DNA of 64,000 bases, from positions 17,750,001-17,814,000 of the forward strand of contig JAFFSR010000220.1 of the NCBI GenBank assembly GCA_017163975.1, in the 5' to 3' direction. This document shows, piece by piece, positions 1-10,300 of the stretch (positions are counted from its first letter, which is position 1; each line of letters starts with the position of its first letter). Under the pieces are notes generated by a model. The model was not told the origin of the DNA. It was given only the letters and a program-made list of their open reading frames with translations, and did not search any database. Source of the stretch: Anastatus disparis. Taxonomy: Eukaryota > Arthropoda > Insecta > Hymenoptera > Eupelmidae. The translations under genes were made by a program, and so were the position numbers.

Positions 1-1
1 T

Positions 2-1150
2 TCCGGTCCAGATGTTGCGATCACAAATATTTTATCCGAATGTTTAAATTTTACTTTTGATAATCCTTCTTTTCTAACACCGGAAGATGAAAATACTGCT
101 GTAGAGTTATTTCGGAAAAATAGGATTGATTTTGAAATAAATCTATTAACAATAAATAATGATATAATCACAGCCGATGTATCTCTATGCTACTCGATGA
201 TTTATCCTAAAATGCTTTATCTTTTAATTAAACAACATTGTTCATTTGGTACAGAAATATCCTGGGACTTATTGATTTCTGTAATTATTATTGCATTTGT
301 TATATTATATCTACTGTTTTGGAAGTTTATATTTAAAACTAAAAGCAAAATATGGACTGTATATAACGTGACATTAATTTTAATTGGATTACCCGCAATG
401 TCATTACCGAAAAAGTTAAAAGAAACAATATTATTTATCTTTTTAACATGCTTATCAGCGGTATTTTCAGCACAGACACTCATGTACTTGTTTGATGAAT
501 TATATACAAAGACGTTCCACAATTTGAGATCTTTCCAAGATGTGAATGATTCCGGAATTACTCTCGTTATGGAACCCGGTATACTATCCACTCTTAGAAT
601 AATGAGACCTGAATTAATGTCGATATCCAAAGAGATAAAAGTCAATGAAACTTGTTTACATTTGATTATAAAAGATCAGCCACTAAACACGTGTGCGTTA
701 CTTTATTTTGCAGCAAATGCATATGCGTTAATTTTTTCGGAACCAGAAAATGGATGGATATTAAGTCCAATGGAGGAACCTATTTTCTCTGGACTTTTAT
801 GTATGAGATTATCAAAATTTTCTCCTTACACAGAAAGATTTAATGAAATAATAAATAGAATCTTTGAAACGGGACTCGCAAAGATTTTATTTAATACTGC
901 TATGAGAAGACGGATATATAAATCGAATTTGGATAAGTATTTGAAACAAAAATTTTCTGCAGCTGTTGTAACCGAGGTCGCAACAAATGTTAATTTTTCT
1001 GGAATCAATCATGAAACAACTTTGGTTACAAAATTAATTTATATTTTATTAGTGGGCATCTTGGTAGCTTTTGTTATTTTTTTATTTGAATACATGGTTA
1101 ATTCATCTTCCTTTTTTGATTTTCTATCAAAGATGAGTCACTCAAAATGA
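2..1150 (+). CDS. Divergent ionotropic receptor, 3' part (5' end outside window)
   Basis: The frame is open from base 2 to the TGA at 1148-1150, giving about 382 C-terminal residues. The first methionine at 197 is internal, because the codons upstream of it align with the complete paralogue at 4077-5990 (SGPD..., ...DVSLCYS). What is seen: the end of the S1 half of the ligand-binding domain, a first membrane segment after EISWDLL (about 250-330), a pore and second membrane segment around ILFIFLTCLSAVFSAQTLMY (about 425-490), the S2 half (SGITLVMEPG, MRPELM, ENGWILSP), and a last membrane segment near the C-terminus (about 1035-1090). This is the insect IR / ionotropic glutamate receptor arrangement. 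Most such divergent receptors are expressed in chemosensory neurons, so a chemosensory cation-channel role is inferred. No break is seen in the visible part. The ligand cannot be predicted. Confidence 0.82.
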   Translation, partial: SGPDVAITNILSECLNFTFDNPSFLTPEDENTAVELFRKNRIDFEINLLTINNDIITADVSLCYSMIYPKMLYLLIKQHCSFGTEISWDLLISVIIIAFVILYLLFWKFIFKTKSKIWTVYNVTLILIGLPAMSLPKKLKETILFIFLTCLSAVFSAQTLMYLFDELYTKTFHNLRSFQDVNDSGITLVMEPGILSTLRIMRPELMSISKEIKVNETCLHLIIKDQPLNTCALLYFAANAYALIFSEPENGWILSPMEEPIFSGLLCMRLSKFSPYTERFNEIINRIFETGLAKILFNTAMRRRIYKSNLDKYLKQKFSAAVVTEVATNVNFSGINHETTLVTKLIYILLVGILVAFVIFLFEYMVNSSSFFDFLSKMSHSK

Positions 1151-1410
1151 ACATTTGTGTGTTGGCTGATCAGCGTGTTATTGCAAGTTGCAAATTTGTC
1201 TTACAAATAATTAAGTTGTAAACTCTTCTTTTAATTGTTCTTTAGTATTTTACAAATTAAATATTTTTTCAAAATGATTGCAAACATGCATTAAAATGAT
1301 AATTTGATTAATATTTAATTTTTTTAATATGCTGTTATTAATGATTAAAATGAGTTCATGTAATTTTATGTTTTTTGTAATGACTTGATTATAAATATTT
1401 AAATTAGTTT

Positions 1411-1434
1411 CAATAAACATAAATATCAAATAAA
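1411..1434 (+). promoter_or_regulatory. Probable polyadenylation signals of the first IR gene
   Basis: Two AATAAA hexamers (1412-1417 and 1429-1434) lie about 260-285 bases after the stop codon. The surrounding bases resemble those around the AATAAA at 386-391 bases of the 6 kb line (6386-6391), about 395 bases after the second IR gene. The two 3' flanks therefore come from the same duplicated unit. AATAAA is frequent in AT-rich DNA, so the shared context is the main support. Confidence 0.4.
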
Positions 1435-1500
1435 GTTAATGTTGTTCTTACGATTACTTCGTTACTATTTAATCGTTTAATTTCATAAATGCTTTTGAAG

Positions 1501-1710
1501 AATATAGTATATTATGCACCTAGGGAGGTAAAATAAAGGACAGGCTATAGTACGAATGGATTGACACCCGAGGCGAAGCCGAGGGTGGCAAACTTGTGCT
1601 ATGGGTGCCATTTTACCTTCCGTGGTGCATATACGATTTTTTTCAACAGTGAGGCTAAAATTAGCACTTTTCATTTTCCGTGCCGGGAGCAAAAGTGGTA
1701 ATTTTAGCCA
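1501..1710. repeat. Bipartite fold-back element, copy A
   Basis: This GC-richer island in AT-rich DNA forms two adjacent hairpins. Hairpin 1 (about 1508-1640) pairs TATGCACC..GGGAGGTAAAAT on the left with ATTTTACCTTCCGTGGTGCAT on the right, around a loop with CCGAGGCGAAGCCGAGG. Hairpin 2 (about 1652-1710) pairs GGCTAAAATTAGCACTTTT with AAAAGTGGTAATTTTAGCC around a loop ending GCCGGGAGC. Copy B at 33357-33581 has the same order and similar loops. A 69-codon minus-strand reading frame across it is a by-product of the symmetry. The structure is that of a non-autonomous fold-back or MITE-like repeat; the superfamily is unknown. Confidence 0.6.
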
Positions 1711-2168
1711 AAGTTAAATAATATTAAAAAAAAAATTATCAACTCATTAATTTTGAATCTTATCTTGAACTTAACAATTAAAATGGGTACGTGAAAGTAT
1801 AACTGATTGAGTCAATTCCACAAAAAAAAGATTTAAGGTTTTTAAAACTGAAATTCAGGTAAATTAAATAATAAACTTCCAATTGAGATATTAAAGAATT
1901 GTTTTTAGATATGTAAAAATAAAATATTTGAGTTTAAAGTATAATTTAAGATAATCAGAAATGGATTATTGAAAAAATAAATTGAATATTCAATATTTAA
2001 TATTTAATATTTGAAATATCAATAATTTATTTTTAAATGTAAATTTTCTGTTATTAATATATTTATTTACTTAAATTAATGAACAATTTAATCGATTACC
2101 GTAAGCTTTAGTTGCCAATGTTCATTTTATCTCGCAAAATTTTATGATTAAAAATTTTTCAATTAAAC
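1711..2168. other. AT-rich spacer in the IR array
   Basis: Nothing recognisable apart from short A/T runs and a small ATATT-rich stretch near 1985-2010. Confidence 0.4.
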
Positions 2169-2740
2169 ATGGACAATAAAACGTTATTTTATACAAATAG
2201 AGATGCCGACTAAAAATTTTTTCAATATAAATTTATTTGCAAATTTTGAACATTTATACTAGTGATTATAATTGAAAATAATCATCCAAAAGAGGCCTTT
2301 ACATGAAAAGAGAGACGAAACTTTGTATTGCAATGAATGACAATTAAGATGATTGGAAACATGAGCAATTAACATGAATGAAACTTGTTTACATTATATG
2401 TATTACTTTATTTGGAACCAGAAAATGAGTTGAAATAAGTCCAATAGAGGTGTCACTTTTCTCTGAACTGTTATCTATTATGTTATCACGAAACAATTCT
2501 TATACCAAAGAATTTAATGTAATAATAAATAGTCTTTTAAAAAAGTTTTACTAATTTTTCATTCAATACTTATGAATAAGATATGTATAAATCGAATTAG
2601 GTTAATAATTTTAGACAAAAATTATCTGCAGCCTTTATAAAGGCTACAAGAAATTCAAATTTTTTTTAAATCAACCACGAAAAATATTAATTCCAAAACT
2701 AATTTATATTTTTATGATGGACATCATATCATTTTTTTAA
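2169..2740 (+). pseudogene. Decayed ionotropic receptor copy
   Basis: The start context AAACATGGACAATAAAACG at 2160-2180 resembles the start of the IR fragment at 7050 (AAACATGGGTAATAAAAAT). The 2375-2740 stretch then follows the 3' half of the intact IR genes: AATGAAACTTGTTTACAT, GGAACCAGAAAATG, TAAGTCCAAT.GAGG, TTTTCTCTG, TAATAATAAATAG, ATAAATCGAATT, and an end matching the last membrane segment (AAACTAATTTATATTTTTATG). Most of the central coding region is missing, and stops and indels interrupt every frame. This is a dead tandem copy of the neighbouring receptors, with a large internal deletion. The 3' half is well supported; linking the ATG at 2169 to it is an inference. Confidence 0.7.
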
Positions 2741-4046
2741 ATTAAAAATAATTATTTATTTGACTTTATTAATTTGATATCCATTACTATTTATATAAAA
2801 TAACATACAATTTTATTGTGCAGCAAATTATGTAACATTTTAATTATATGAGAATTGACATTTGTAAGTTATTGAATCAAAAAATAATTGCACGCTGCTT
2901 TTCACTAGTCAAATTTATTGCAAATTAAAAAATTTTCTATAAATGATTGACTTACAATTATTTAATTAATTTTCGCTTATTGAAGCTCTATTAGTTACAG
3001 AGATATTATTTCAAGTTCTTATTTGTATATTTTAAAGATCTAATTGGCTATTAATTTCACAACATAGTAATTTAATATGTAGGTCACATTACAAATTTTA
3101 TTATATTTATTAATACAAAAAATTAATGATTGTTTAAAAATACATCATTTATATGGATAAATACTTAATTTTTGTAATATCTTAACACTTCTAACTGAAA
3201 TGAATACTTGGAATTTTAATATTCTTATATTACATGTCAACTTGCGCGGTAAAAAAATAAATATTATTCAAAGTCTGATATGAATATATTCCATTTCATA
3301 CCCAAGATATACAAAACTTTTCAAATGTTTAGATCGAATGTGATAGTCAAAGGGTTAAAAATGTATATTTAATGATATTTAAAATGTATATTTCAAAGTA
3401 ATCTAATTTAAAATTAATTTTAAAAAGTATGTGATCTTGCTATTTATTTGTACTAAATATTCTAATAGCATTGAAGGAAATAATAAAAAGTCCATGAATA
3501 AAATTTATAACAAATTGATTTCTTTAAAAAAATAAAATTTTAATATCCAAGATTTGTAGTTTTTAATCCTGTCTTTGCATCTGTCTATTGTAATTAGATA
3601 AAAAGTTAAATAATTATTCATGAGTAAAAAATAATGTATTAGTAAAGGATTTAAATATTTAGCACCAATTTATGAAATTAAATGTTTAATTAAAAATTTT
3701 ATCACATTTAAAAAGTGTAGATTAGAATATACTTATTCATTATCATAATCAACTGAAAATATAATATTAAAAAAATAATACTTTAATATTCAAGGTTGAT
3801 GCTTATTTTTTTTAATTGAATATTAATATTCTAATATGAATTCTCTATTATAAATATATTTATACTGTTTCCCTTAATGTATAATTTTGTCCATTACTGC
3901 ATATATGTAATTGAGTTTTAGATATCATAATCTTTTCCTTCATGCATCAAGAGGTGTGATCGCACCTTGACGGCAAGTTTATAATATAACGTTGCAAAAA
4001 TTTCATGACAATTATTTTACTGCTCTTGTTGATTTAAAATTTTTAC
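2741..4046. other. Non-coding interval upstream of the second IR gene
   Basis: AT-rich sequence without a coding pattern. About 2850-2930 resembles the 3' flanks of the two better-preserved IR copies (GACATTTGTAAGTTATTG..., then a TTGCAAATT motif), so it is probably the 3' flank of the decayed copy. The part nearest 4046 should hold the promoter and a 5' untranslated exon of the next gene, but I see no convincing TATA box. Confidence 0.4.
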
Positions 4047-4059
4047 ATGGTAAACTTTA

Positions 4060-4070
4060 AATTATTTCAG
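4060..4070 (+). promoter_or_regulatory. Splice acceptor of a probable 5' UTR intron
   Basis: AATTATTTCAG lies directly upstream of GCAAACATG. Using it removes the ATG at 4047 from the mRNA and makes 4077 the first start codon, followed at once by a signal peptide. The decayed fragment at 7050 has the homologous AAACATGGG without the CAG. Confidence 0.5.
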
Positions 4071-4076
4071 GCAAAC

Positions 4077-5990
4077 ATGAATATTAATATAATAAAAATA
4101 GTATTCTCATTTATTATTTACAATTGTGTTTACTGTGATAATACAGCAGATATAATGAAGTATATCAGTAAATATATCGAAAATGTTGTACAAATACAAC
4201 GTATGACTATACTCACGAATTCAGTAGAAGATAATGATTCTTATACTATTGCGTCTTTCATGAAAGAATTCGCTTCTCGATTTCCATATAATATTCATAA
4301 TTTAGAGGATATAAGAAAACATTTTAAAAATAATTATTTATCTCCATCAATAAAAGCTTTAAAAATGCAATCAGAACGAAAAGCACTAAAAATTATGTTT
4401 GTTAAAGCTAATAAAAATAATGATAAAGTCATTAATGAAATAAGAAGTTATTTGAATTTTTTGTATTTTTTTTCAAGAACTGGGCCACAACCCTATTGCC
4501 TTGTATTTGTGTCAAAAAATAATAACATCATGAACTTTAAAAAAGTATTTCAATACATATGGACTGGAAAATTTTTGTATGTTACTATAGTTCAGATTAT
4601 TCAAAATGAATATTACAATAATCGCTTCATTTCAACACAGTTACTTCATAATAACGTAAAAGTGTTTTTACATCAATATAATCCATTCAACAGGGAATAT
4701 AAAATAGAACAATTTTCAGAAAACATTAATTTGTTTCATGAAAAATTGAATAATTTGCATGGATTTTATTTAAAAACAATGTTTAAATATGTTAAACCCT
4801 ATGTTTTTACAGAACAAAATAGTCAAAATGGAGTTTTTGAAATTTCAGGTCCAGACTTTGATATCACTAAAATTTTATCTAAACATTTAAATTTTACCAT
4901 TGATAATCTTCCTTCAACGACACCGGAAAATGAAAATACTGCCACAGAGTTATTCAGGAGGAATATGATTGATTTTGAAATAAATCTGACACCCATAAAT
5001 GATGATATAACATCAATGGATGTATCTCTATGTTACTCTATAATTTATTCTAAAGTGCTTTACCTTTTAATTAAACAATACTGTTCGTATGGTACAGAAA
5101 TATCCTGGGATTTGATGATATCTATGATTGTGATAGCATTTGTTATAGCATACCTACTTTTTTGGAGGTATGTATTCAAAACTAAGAATCAAACGTGGAC
5201 TGTTTATAACGTAACATTAATTTTAATTGGATTACCTGCAATGTCATACCCAAAAAGGTTGAAAGAAAGAATATTGTTTATCTTCTTAACTTGCATATCA
5301 GCTGTATTTTCAGCAGAAGCACTTATGTACTTGTTTGATGAATTGTATACGAAGAACTTTCATAGTTTAAAATCTTTCCAGGATTTGAATGATTCTGGAA
5401 TTTCTCTCGTTATGGATTCCGGTACCTTCGAGAGCGTTATCATAATGAGGCCTGAATTAATGCCAATTTCGAAAAAGATAAAAGTCAATGAAAGTTGTTT
5501 ACATTTGATTAGAAAAGATGAACCATTAAACGCGTGTGCATTACTTTATTTTGCAGCAAATGCATATGGACTAATTTATTCGGAACCAGAAAATGGATGG
5601 ATATTAAGTCCAATGGAAGAATCTATTTTCTCTGGACTTTTATATATGAGATTATCGAAATGTTCTCCTTACTCAGAAAAATTTAGTAAGATAATAAACA
5701 GAATCTTTGAAACGGGCCTCGCAAATATTATTCATAATACTGCAATGATAAAACAAATATATAAATCGAATTTGGAGAAGAATTTGAAACAAAAATTTTC
5801 TGCAGCTGTTGTAACAAAGGTTACGACAAATGTTAATTTTTCTGGAATCAATCACGAAACAACTTTGGTTACAAAATTAATTTATGTTTCTTTAGTGGGC
5901 ATCGCAGTAGCATTTTTCATTTTTGTATTTGAAATTATTATTTATAATTTATCTTTATTAATCTATCGTTTTTCATTCAAAATCATGTAA
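4077..5990 (+). CDS. Divergent ionotropic receptor, complete intronless coding region
   Basis: A 637-residue protein when started at 4077. The in-frame ATG at 4047 is less likely: AATTATTTCAG at 4060-4070 is a good splice acceptor just before GCAAACATG, and the protein from 4077 opens directly with a signal peptide (KIVFSFIIYNCVYC). Numbering from 4047, the amino-terminal domain covers about 35-255. S1 covers about 260-345 (VFEISGPDFDI, ENTATELFRRN, MIDFEINLTP), and membrane segment 1 lies at 355-377 after EISWDLM. The pore and membrane segment 2 lie at about 405-430, S2 at about 435-600 (SGISLVMDSG, MRPELMP, ENGWILSP, GLLYMRLS), and membrane segment 3 at 611-636. This order is that of insect IRs: plasma-membrane ligand-gated cation channels, usually chemosensory. 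No conserved co-receptor features are obvious, so it is a tuning-type divergent IR. It is closely similar to the partial copy at 2-1150. Confidence 0.88.
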   Translation: MNINIIKIVFSFIIYNCVYCDNTADIMKYISKYIENVVQIQRMTILTNSVEDNDSYTIASFMKEFASRFPYNIHNLEDIRKHFKNNYLSPSIKALKMQSERKALKIMFVKANKNNDKVINEIRSYLNFLYFFSRTGPQPYCLVFVSKNNNIMNFKKVFQYIWTGKFLYVTIVQIIQNEYYNNRFISTQLLHNNVKVFLHQYNPFNREYKIEQFSENINLFHEKLNNLHGFYLKTMFKYVKPYVFTEQNSQNGVFEISGPDFDITKILSKHLNFTIDNLPSTTPENENTATELFRRNMIDFEINLTPINDDITSMDVSLCYSIIYSKVLYLLIKQYCSYGTEISWDLMISMIVIAFVIAYLLFWRYVFKTKNQTWTVYNVTLILIGLPAMSYPKRLKERILFIFLTCISAVFSAEALMYLFDELYTKNFHSLKSFQDLNDSGISLVMDSGTFESVIIMRPELMPISKKIKVNESCLHLIRKDEPLNACALLYFAANAYGLIYSEPENGWILSPMEESIFSGLLYMRLSKCSPYSEKFSKIINRIFETGLANIIHNTAMIKQIYKSNLEKNLKQKFSAAVVTKVTTNVNFSGINHETTLVTKLIYVSLVGIAVAFFIFVFEIIIYNLSLLIYRFSFKIM

Positions 5991-6385
5991 GATTAAACTT
6001 AAAAGCTATATATATGATATTTTGATGAAATTTATCTAAATGTGAGATGATAAATGGACATCCACGTGTTAGATCAGTGTGTCATTGTAAATTGCAAATT
6101 TTGCTTAAGCACGACTGTGTTACGGATTTTAAATATTTAACGTTTTCAAATTTTATTTAGAATTTACAATAGCATTTTTATGCTAATTTCTTATAATCAT
6201 TTCGTATGAAAATAATTATTTTATTTTATTCAATTCAAATTAGTAGTTAAAATTATTATAAAATATTTTTGTTTTTATTAAAAAATATTTAATTTTTCAA
6301 ATAATTATTTGTTTTAAATTAAAACGATTTCTGTTCGTTCTAGCATTTTGTAATTACCATTACTATCGATTAAACATAAATATTA

Positions 6386-6391
6386 AATAAA
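6386..6391 (+). promoter_or_regulatory. Probable polyadenylation signal of the second IR gene
   Basis: AATAAA about 395 bases after the stop, in a context (TTAAACATAAATATTAAATA) shared with the 3' flank of the first IR gene at 1411-1434. Confidence 0.4.
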
Positions 6392-6429
6392 CCTAACATG
6401 ATGTTTATAATCCTTTCCTTCTCTGGTAG

Positions 6430-6587
6430 AAATGTGTGCATAAAAAATGGTGCATATAGAAATTTGAGGTTATTAGTAATAATAATGCCAAAGAAATAGC
6501 CATAAAATGTTAAAAAAAGTGTTTCCATTTTTACTGGTCATAAAATGGTAATACGAGGCATTTCAATTTCTACCAGGGTTACTTTTT
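6430..6587. mobile_element. Short TIR element with CTGGTAGAAAT ends
   Basis: CTGGTAGAAAT near 6424-6434 and ATTTCTACCAG near 6570-6582 form an inverted pair enclosing about 150 bases of non-coding DNA (boundaries approximate). The same terminal motif, as CCCTGGTAGAAAAT, bounds the 1.05 kb element at 42241-43287. It is probably a MITE of the same transposon family. No target-site duplication could be settled by eye. Confidence 0.5.
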
Positions 6588-6599
6588 AGTTATTAAACC

Positions 6600-7049
6600 T
6601 AACAAATAAGTGCTTTTAAGAAGTGAATAATTGATTAATTCATTTGCTTTCAAAGGATTCAAATCTTAATTTTTTCCGGGAAATTTGATAAATTATGAAT
6701 TTGAATAGGAAATTGAACATTCAAACATATATCAACTTTGAACTTTGGCTATTAATAGGTAACATCTTTAATTAACGAAGTCGTAAAAGTCAATAAAATG
6801 AAAAAATAATATTTTAAATGTCAAGGTTGAGTATCGATTTATTTTAAATTAAATATTCATTCCAAAATGTAATTTCTGTCATAAATGCACTTGTAATACA
6901 TATTTAAGTGGAAAATTATAATGACTACTCTTTAAAATTAAATTTTAAATAACACAGATGGTTTCTTTATACTTAATATTACATATTGTAAAGATTTTAT
7001 ATCACAAGTACTGTGCACGTCATAATTTATCTCAATTTCTCGAATAAAC
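6600..7049. other. AT-rich spacer in the IR array
   Basis: No coding pattern. The end of this interval leads into the start context of the decayed IR fragment at 7050. Confidence 0.35.
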
Positions 7050-7300
7050 ATGGGTAATAAAAATTTAAAAGTATTGTATTTATTTACTATTTTTTATTGT
7101 ATTTACGGGAATAACGTTTCAGATATAATGAACTACGTAAATAAATATGTCAAAGAAGTTATGCAAATTAAACGTGTTACTATAATTACAAATTCACTAC
7201 GTGATACTGTTCTTATGCTTTTGCATCATTTATGCAAAAGCATAAGGCACCATATTAACAAATAAGAGATTTGGAAAAATTTTTTATACTTTTTTCAATA
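7050..7300 (+). pseudogene. Ionotropic receptor 5' fragment, frameshifted
   Basis: Begins like the intact receptor: a start codon, a hydrophobic signal-like stretch (VLYLFTIFYCIYG), then NNVSDIMNYVNKYVKE, matching NTADIMKYISKYIEN of the complete copy. After TIITNSLRD the match jumps to another frame (SYAFASFM against SYTIASFM), consistent with loss of one base near 7210. The first frame ends at the TAA at 7263. Homology fades beyond about 7300 and the receptor domain is absent. The break coincides with a perfect 15-bp inverted repeat at about 7212-7246. It is a truncated, inactive relic of the IR array. Confidence 0.8.
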
Positions 7301-10300
7301 GGTTCTACTTTGATAGTCTAGCGGAATAGTAGACAGCTAACATATCCGTTCTTCGTATACGAGTGAGAAAATCAAATGTTTCTCACACACTATCTAATAT
7401 TTTATATGATTGAAGTTTACGATTTTTTGGGAAAGTTGAATAAAGCGTTATCAAATTGTCAAAGCCCTCTTTACCAAATGCTCCTGCGACCAGGATCCAT
7501 GCAGATGGAAAGCAGAATATGGAAACGGACTATGGTAAGTTCATGCTAGGAAGCATCGAAGCTTTACTTAACTGGAAGAAAAGAATAGAATTATAGTTTT
7601 TTCAATAGTCAAGGTGATCTCTACTAAATGTAAAAACCTTTTTAAAATATCATTTGAATAAGCTTTTTTGATAAAGCACTCTGTTACGTATTCCATCGTT
7701 TAATAAAAATTATAGTTTCTTTTTTTCATGATTAACTTCTTAAAAATCGCATTTTCAAAAACATATGTTAGCTTGATAATGCAGCGCATAATTCTGTCAT
7801 TCAAAGGCGTTAAATACTTGAAAGCATCAATGCAAAAACATATTTGCATAAATGAATTGCCATTCCCAATTTTCGAAGAATATATACATTAAAATTTATA
7901 GAAGAACCTCGCCCCACCTCCCCACCTCAAAAAAAGATCCATGAGCTTCGCTGACCAATACCCGTCTCATCACCTTTACTTTTCTTAACTTTCATTTTCG
8001 CATGAACATAATTCATCCTGATGTAGCGTAAAAAAAAAGAAAAAGGAACAAGTGAAAGACGATACCGTTAAAATTAGTGTCCGTGACAAGGACACTGCAT
8101 GTGAGAAATGATATTAAACAAGTATTTAACATCTAATTAGCATGAATTTTGTTCCAAATTTTAGTTGTTTCTAAAGTAGCAGAAAAAGCTAAACCAAAAA
8201 AAAATAAACTTATAATTGAATTGTATCAAAGGCAACGAAAGTAGCGAAAGGAAGGTCGTGTAATACCAAAATATTTTGGGCGATCTCACACTTCGTACAC
8301 ATGTAAAGTGCACATACGAGTATTGAAAGTACTTACTATCATTGATCGTATAGACGAAAGAAACGAAGGACTTGGTGGTATAATATTCCACCCAAAGCCT
8401 GCGATGACCTCGATTTCAACACGGGCGTACTTTGGCTTCGATATTGTTATTTTAAATCGATATGCTGGCTTTGCAGTTTATGAAATGCAATTTTTTTTCC
8501 TTCACAAAGGATAAAAAAAGTAATTTATTTTTGTTATTGAAATAATATTTCAACGAGTCCGACTTCTGTATTAATTTTATTGAGGAAAAATTTCTGCTAT
8601 TGACGTATTTTGCAAATGTTTCATATTAAAGTGCAAAATAAAAGGTACAAAGAGAACGACATGTGTATTATTGTATGAGGAAAATTGAATCATTTGTTAT
8701 ATAAATATTTCAAGTACTAAAGTATCACTTGGAATGATTTTAAATTTATAAAACTTTATATTTTAATAGTTTCACATATCAGAGTTTTATTGCGCATTTT
8801 AATCAAACATTTAACAGCCATCGTTTCAAAAGTGCCAGATTTATCTTAATTTAAGAAATATTACATCACCCTTTTAAGATAAAGTGAATCGTTAAATTGA
8901 AACGTTAATAAATGAATCTCGAAAATAAAATCTTAATATTTAAATAAAGTTAATTCTTATTTACATAAAAGGAAAGATAAACGGAATAACCATTTGCTTG
9001 TTTATCTAATAAGCACACATATCTTTATCCATAGAGAATAAATCAAAATGCAATATTTCAAATGCCTGTATGAGACCAGTAAAAATATATTTCACGTCGA
9101 GCAAACTCACTTACCTCAATGCTACTTATACATTACATGAAAAAAAAAGAAGTATTGCGAAAAATTATTGACAAAAAAAAATATAACTAGAAATTTTCTA
9201 TATACACAGGCGCTTTCACTTGCTCGGAAAACTAGATTTGCATTTCCCTTACGCAAAATCAAGCTTGTACAACGTGTTATAGATTAAAAAGGAAAAAAAA
9301 AGAAGTGAACTTTTAATATACAGCGTCGCATCGAAGTAGACATTACTTATGCTTGACTAATTCGTTCGTCTTTTATAGTACGTATATAATATATTTGAAG
9401 TGAACGTGGATTGGTACTTTTAAATGTGTTACGTATCCAATAAAGTCAAGTTTACTTGTATGGAAAATGAAAATGTGAAACAATTTTTAATATCACGCAA
9501 AAAAAAATCATTAGGTTTTATAAAAGAGAAATAAGTTATTAAAAAATGTAATATTTTATTTCATTAATTTGTTGTTTCATAATGTAAAATCAATTTTTCT
9601 TTCATAAACAAACATTTGCTCAACGTATTTTATTTTTAAATATCGGCTTCTTTGATGTTGTCAAACTTAATTCCGTTACAAAAGATTGTCTATTTTTTTT
9701 ACACACCAATGATTCCCATCGATATTTTGTAATACAAGGCTCTTTCGAAAGATCATTGATTTAAAAAAAATATGAAGATTTTTATTTTGTCAACGTTAAA
9801 AATTTAAATTTAATATTAGTAAAATATAAAATGCTAATATTCTTGAATAATTTGATTAGAATGTTTCATTTTTTATAAAAAATTATATCCTAACATAATA
9901 TTTTTAAATTTCTTTAAAAAAAGGTTACATATTACTATTATTTTCATAAAAAAAATACGAACGATAAAATAATAATATATTTAAGAAATATCAAACTCTT
10001 CCTTATTCCAGTCAAGTATCATTAAATCATCAACTGTCTATCAACTTTTTCCTGATACTGATATTAGAAATGTGCATATCATGATTATTATATCTGACAT
10101 TCGTGTTAATGAACTTGAATAACAATTCACGTAGAAAGTGAAAATATTTTAACAATTTATCAAAAGTTATAGTGTAAAAACACACATGCGAGATAACATC
10201 GCGATGAGAACGTAAAGCGGAATATTTATACACCGTCGATAGTTATTTGAACGCGAAAATACTAAAGTGTACAAGAAAATAACACTTAAAATCATTCGAA

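Noticed and set aside
217..645. 142-codon minus-strand frame opposite the first IR gene
   Set aside because: It is antisense to a clear receptor coding region, with no features of its own.
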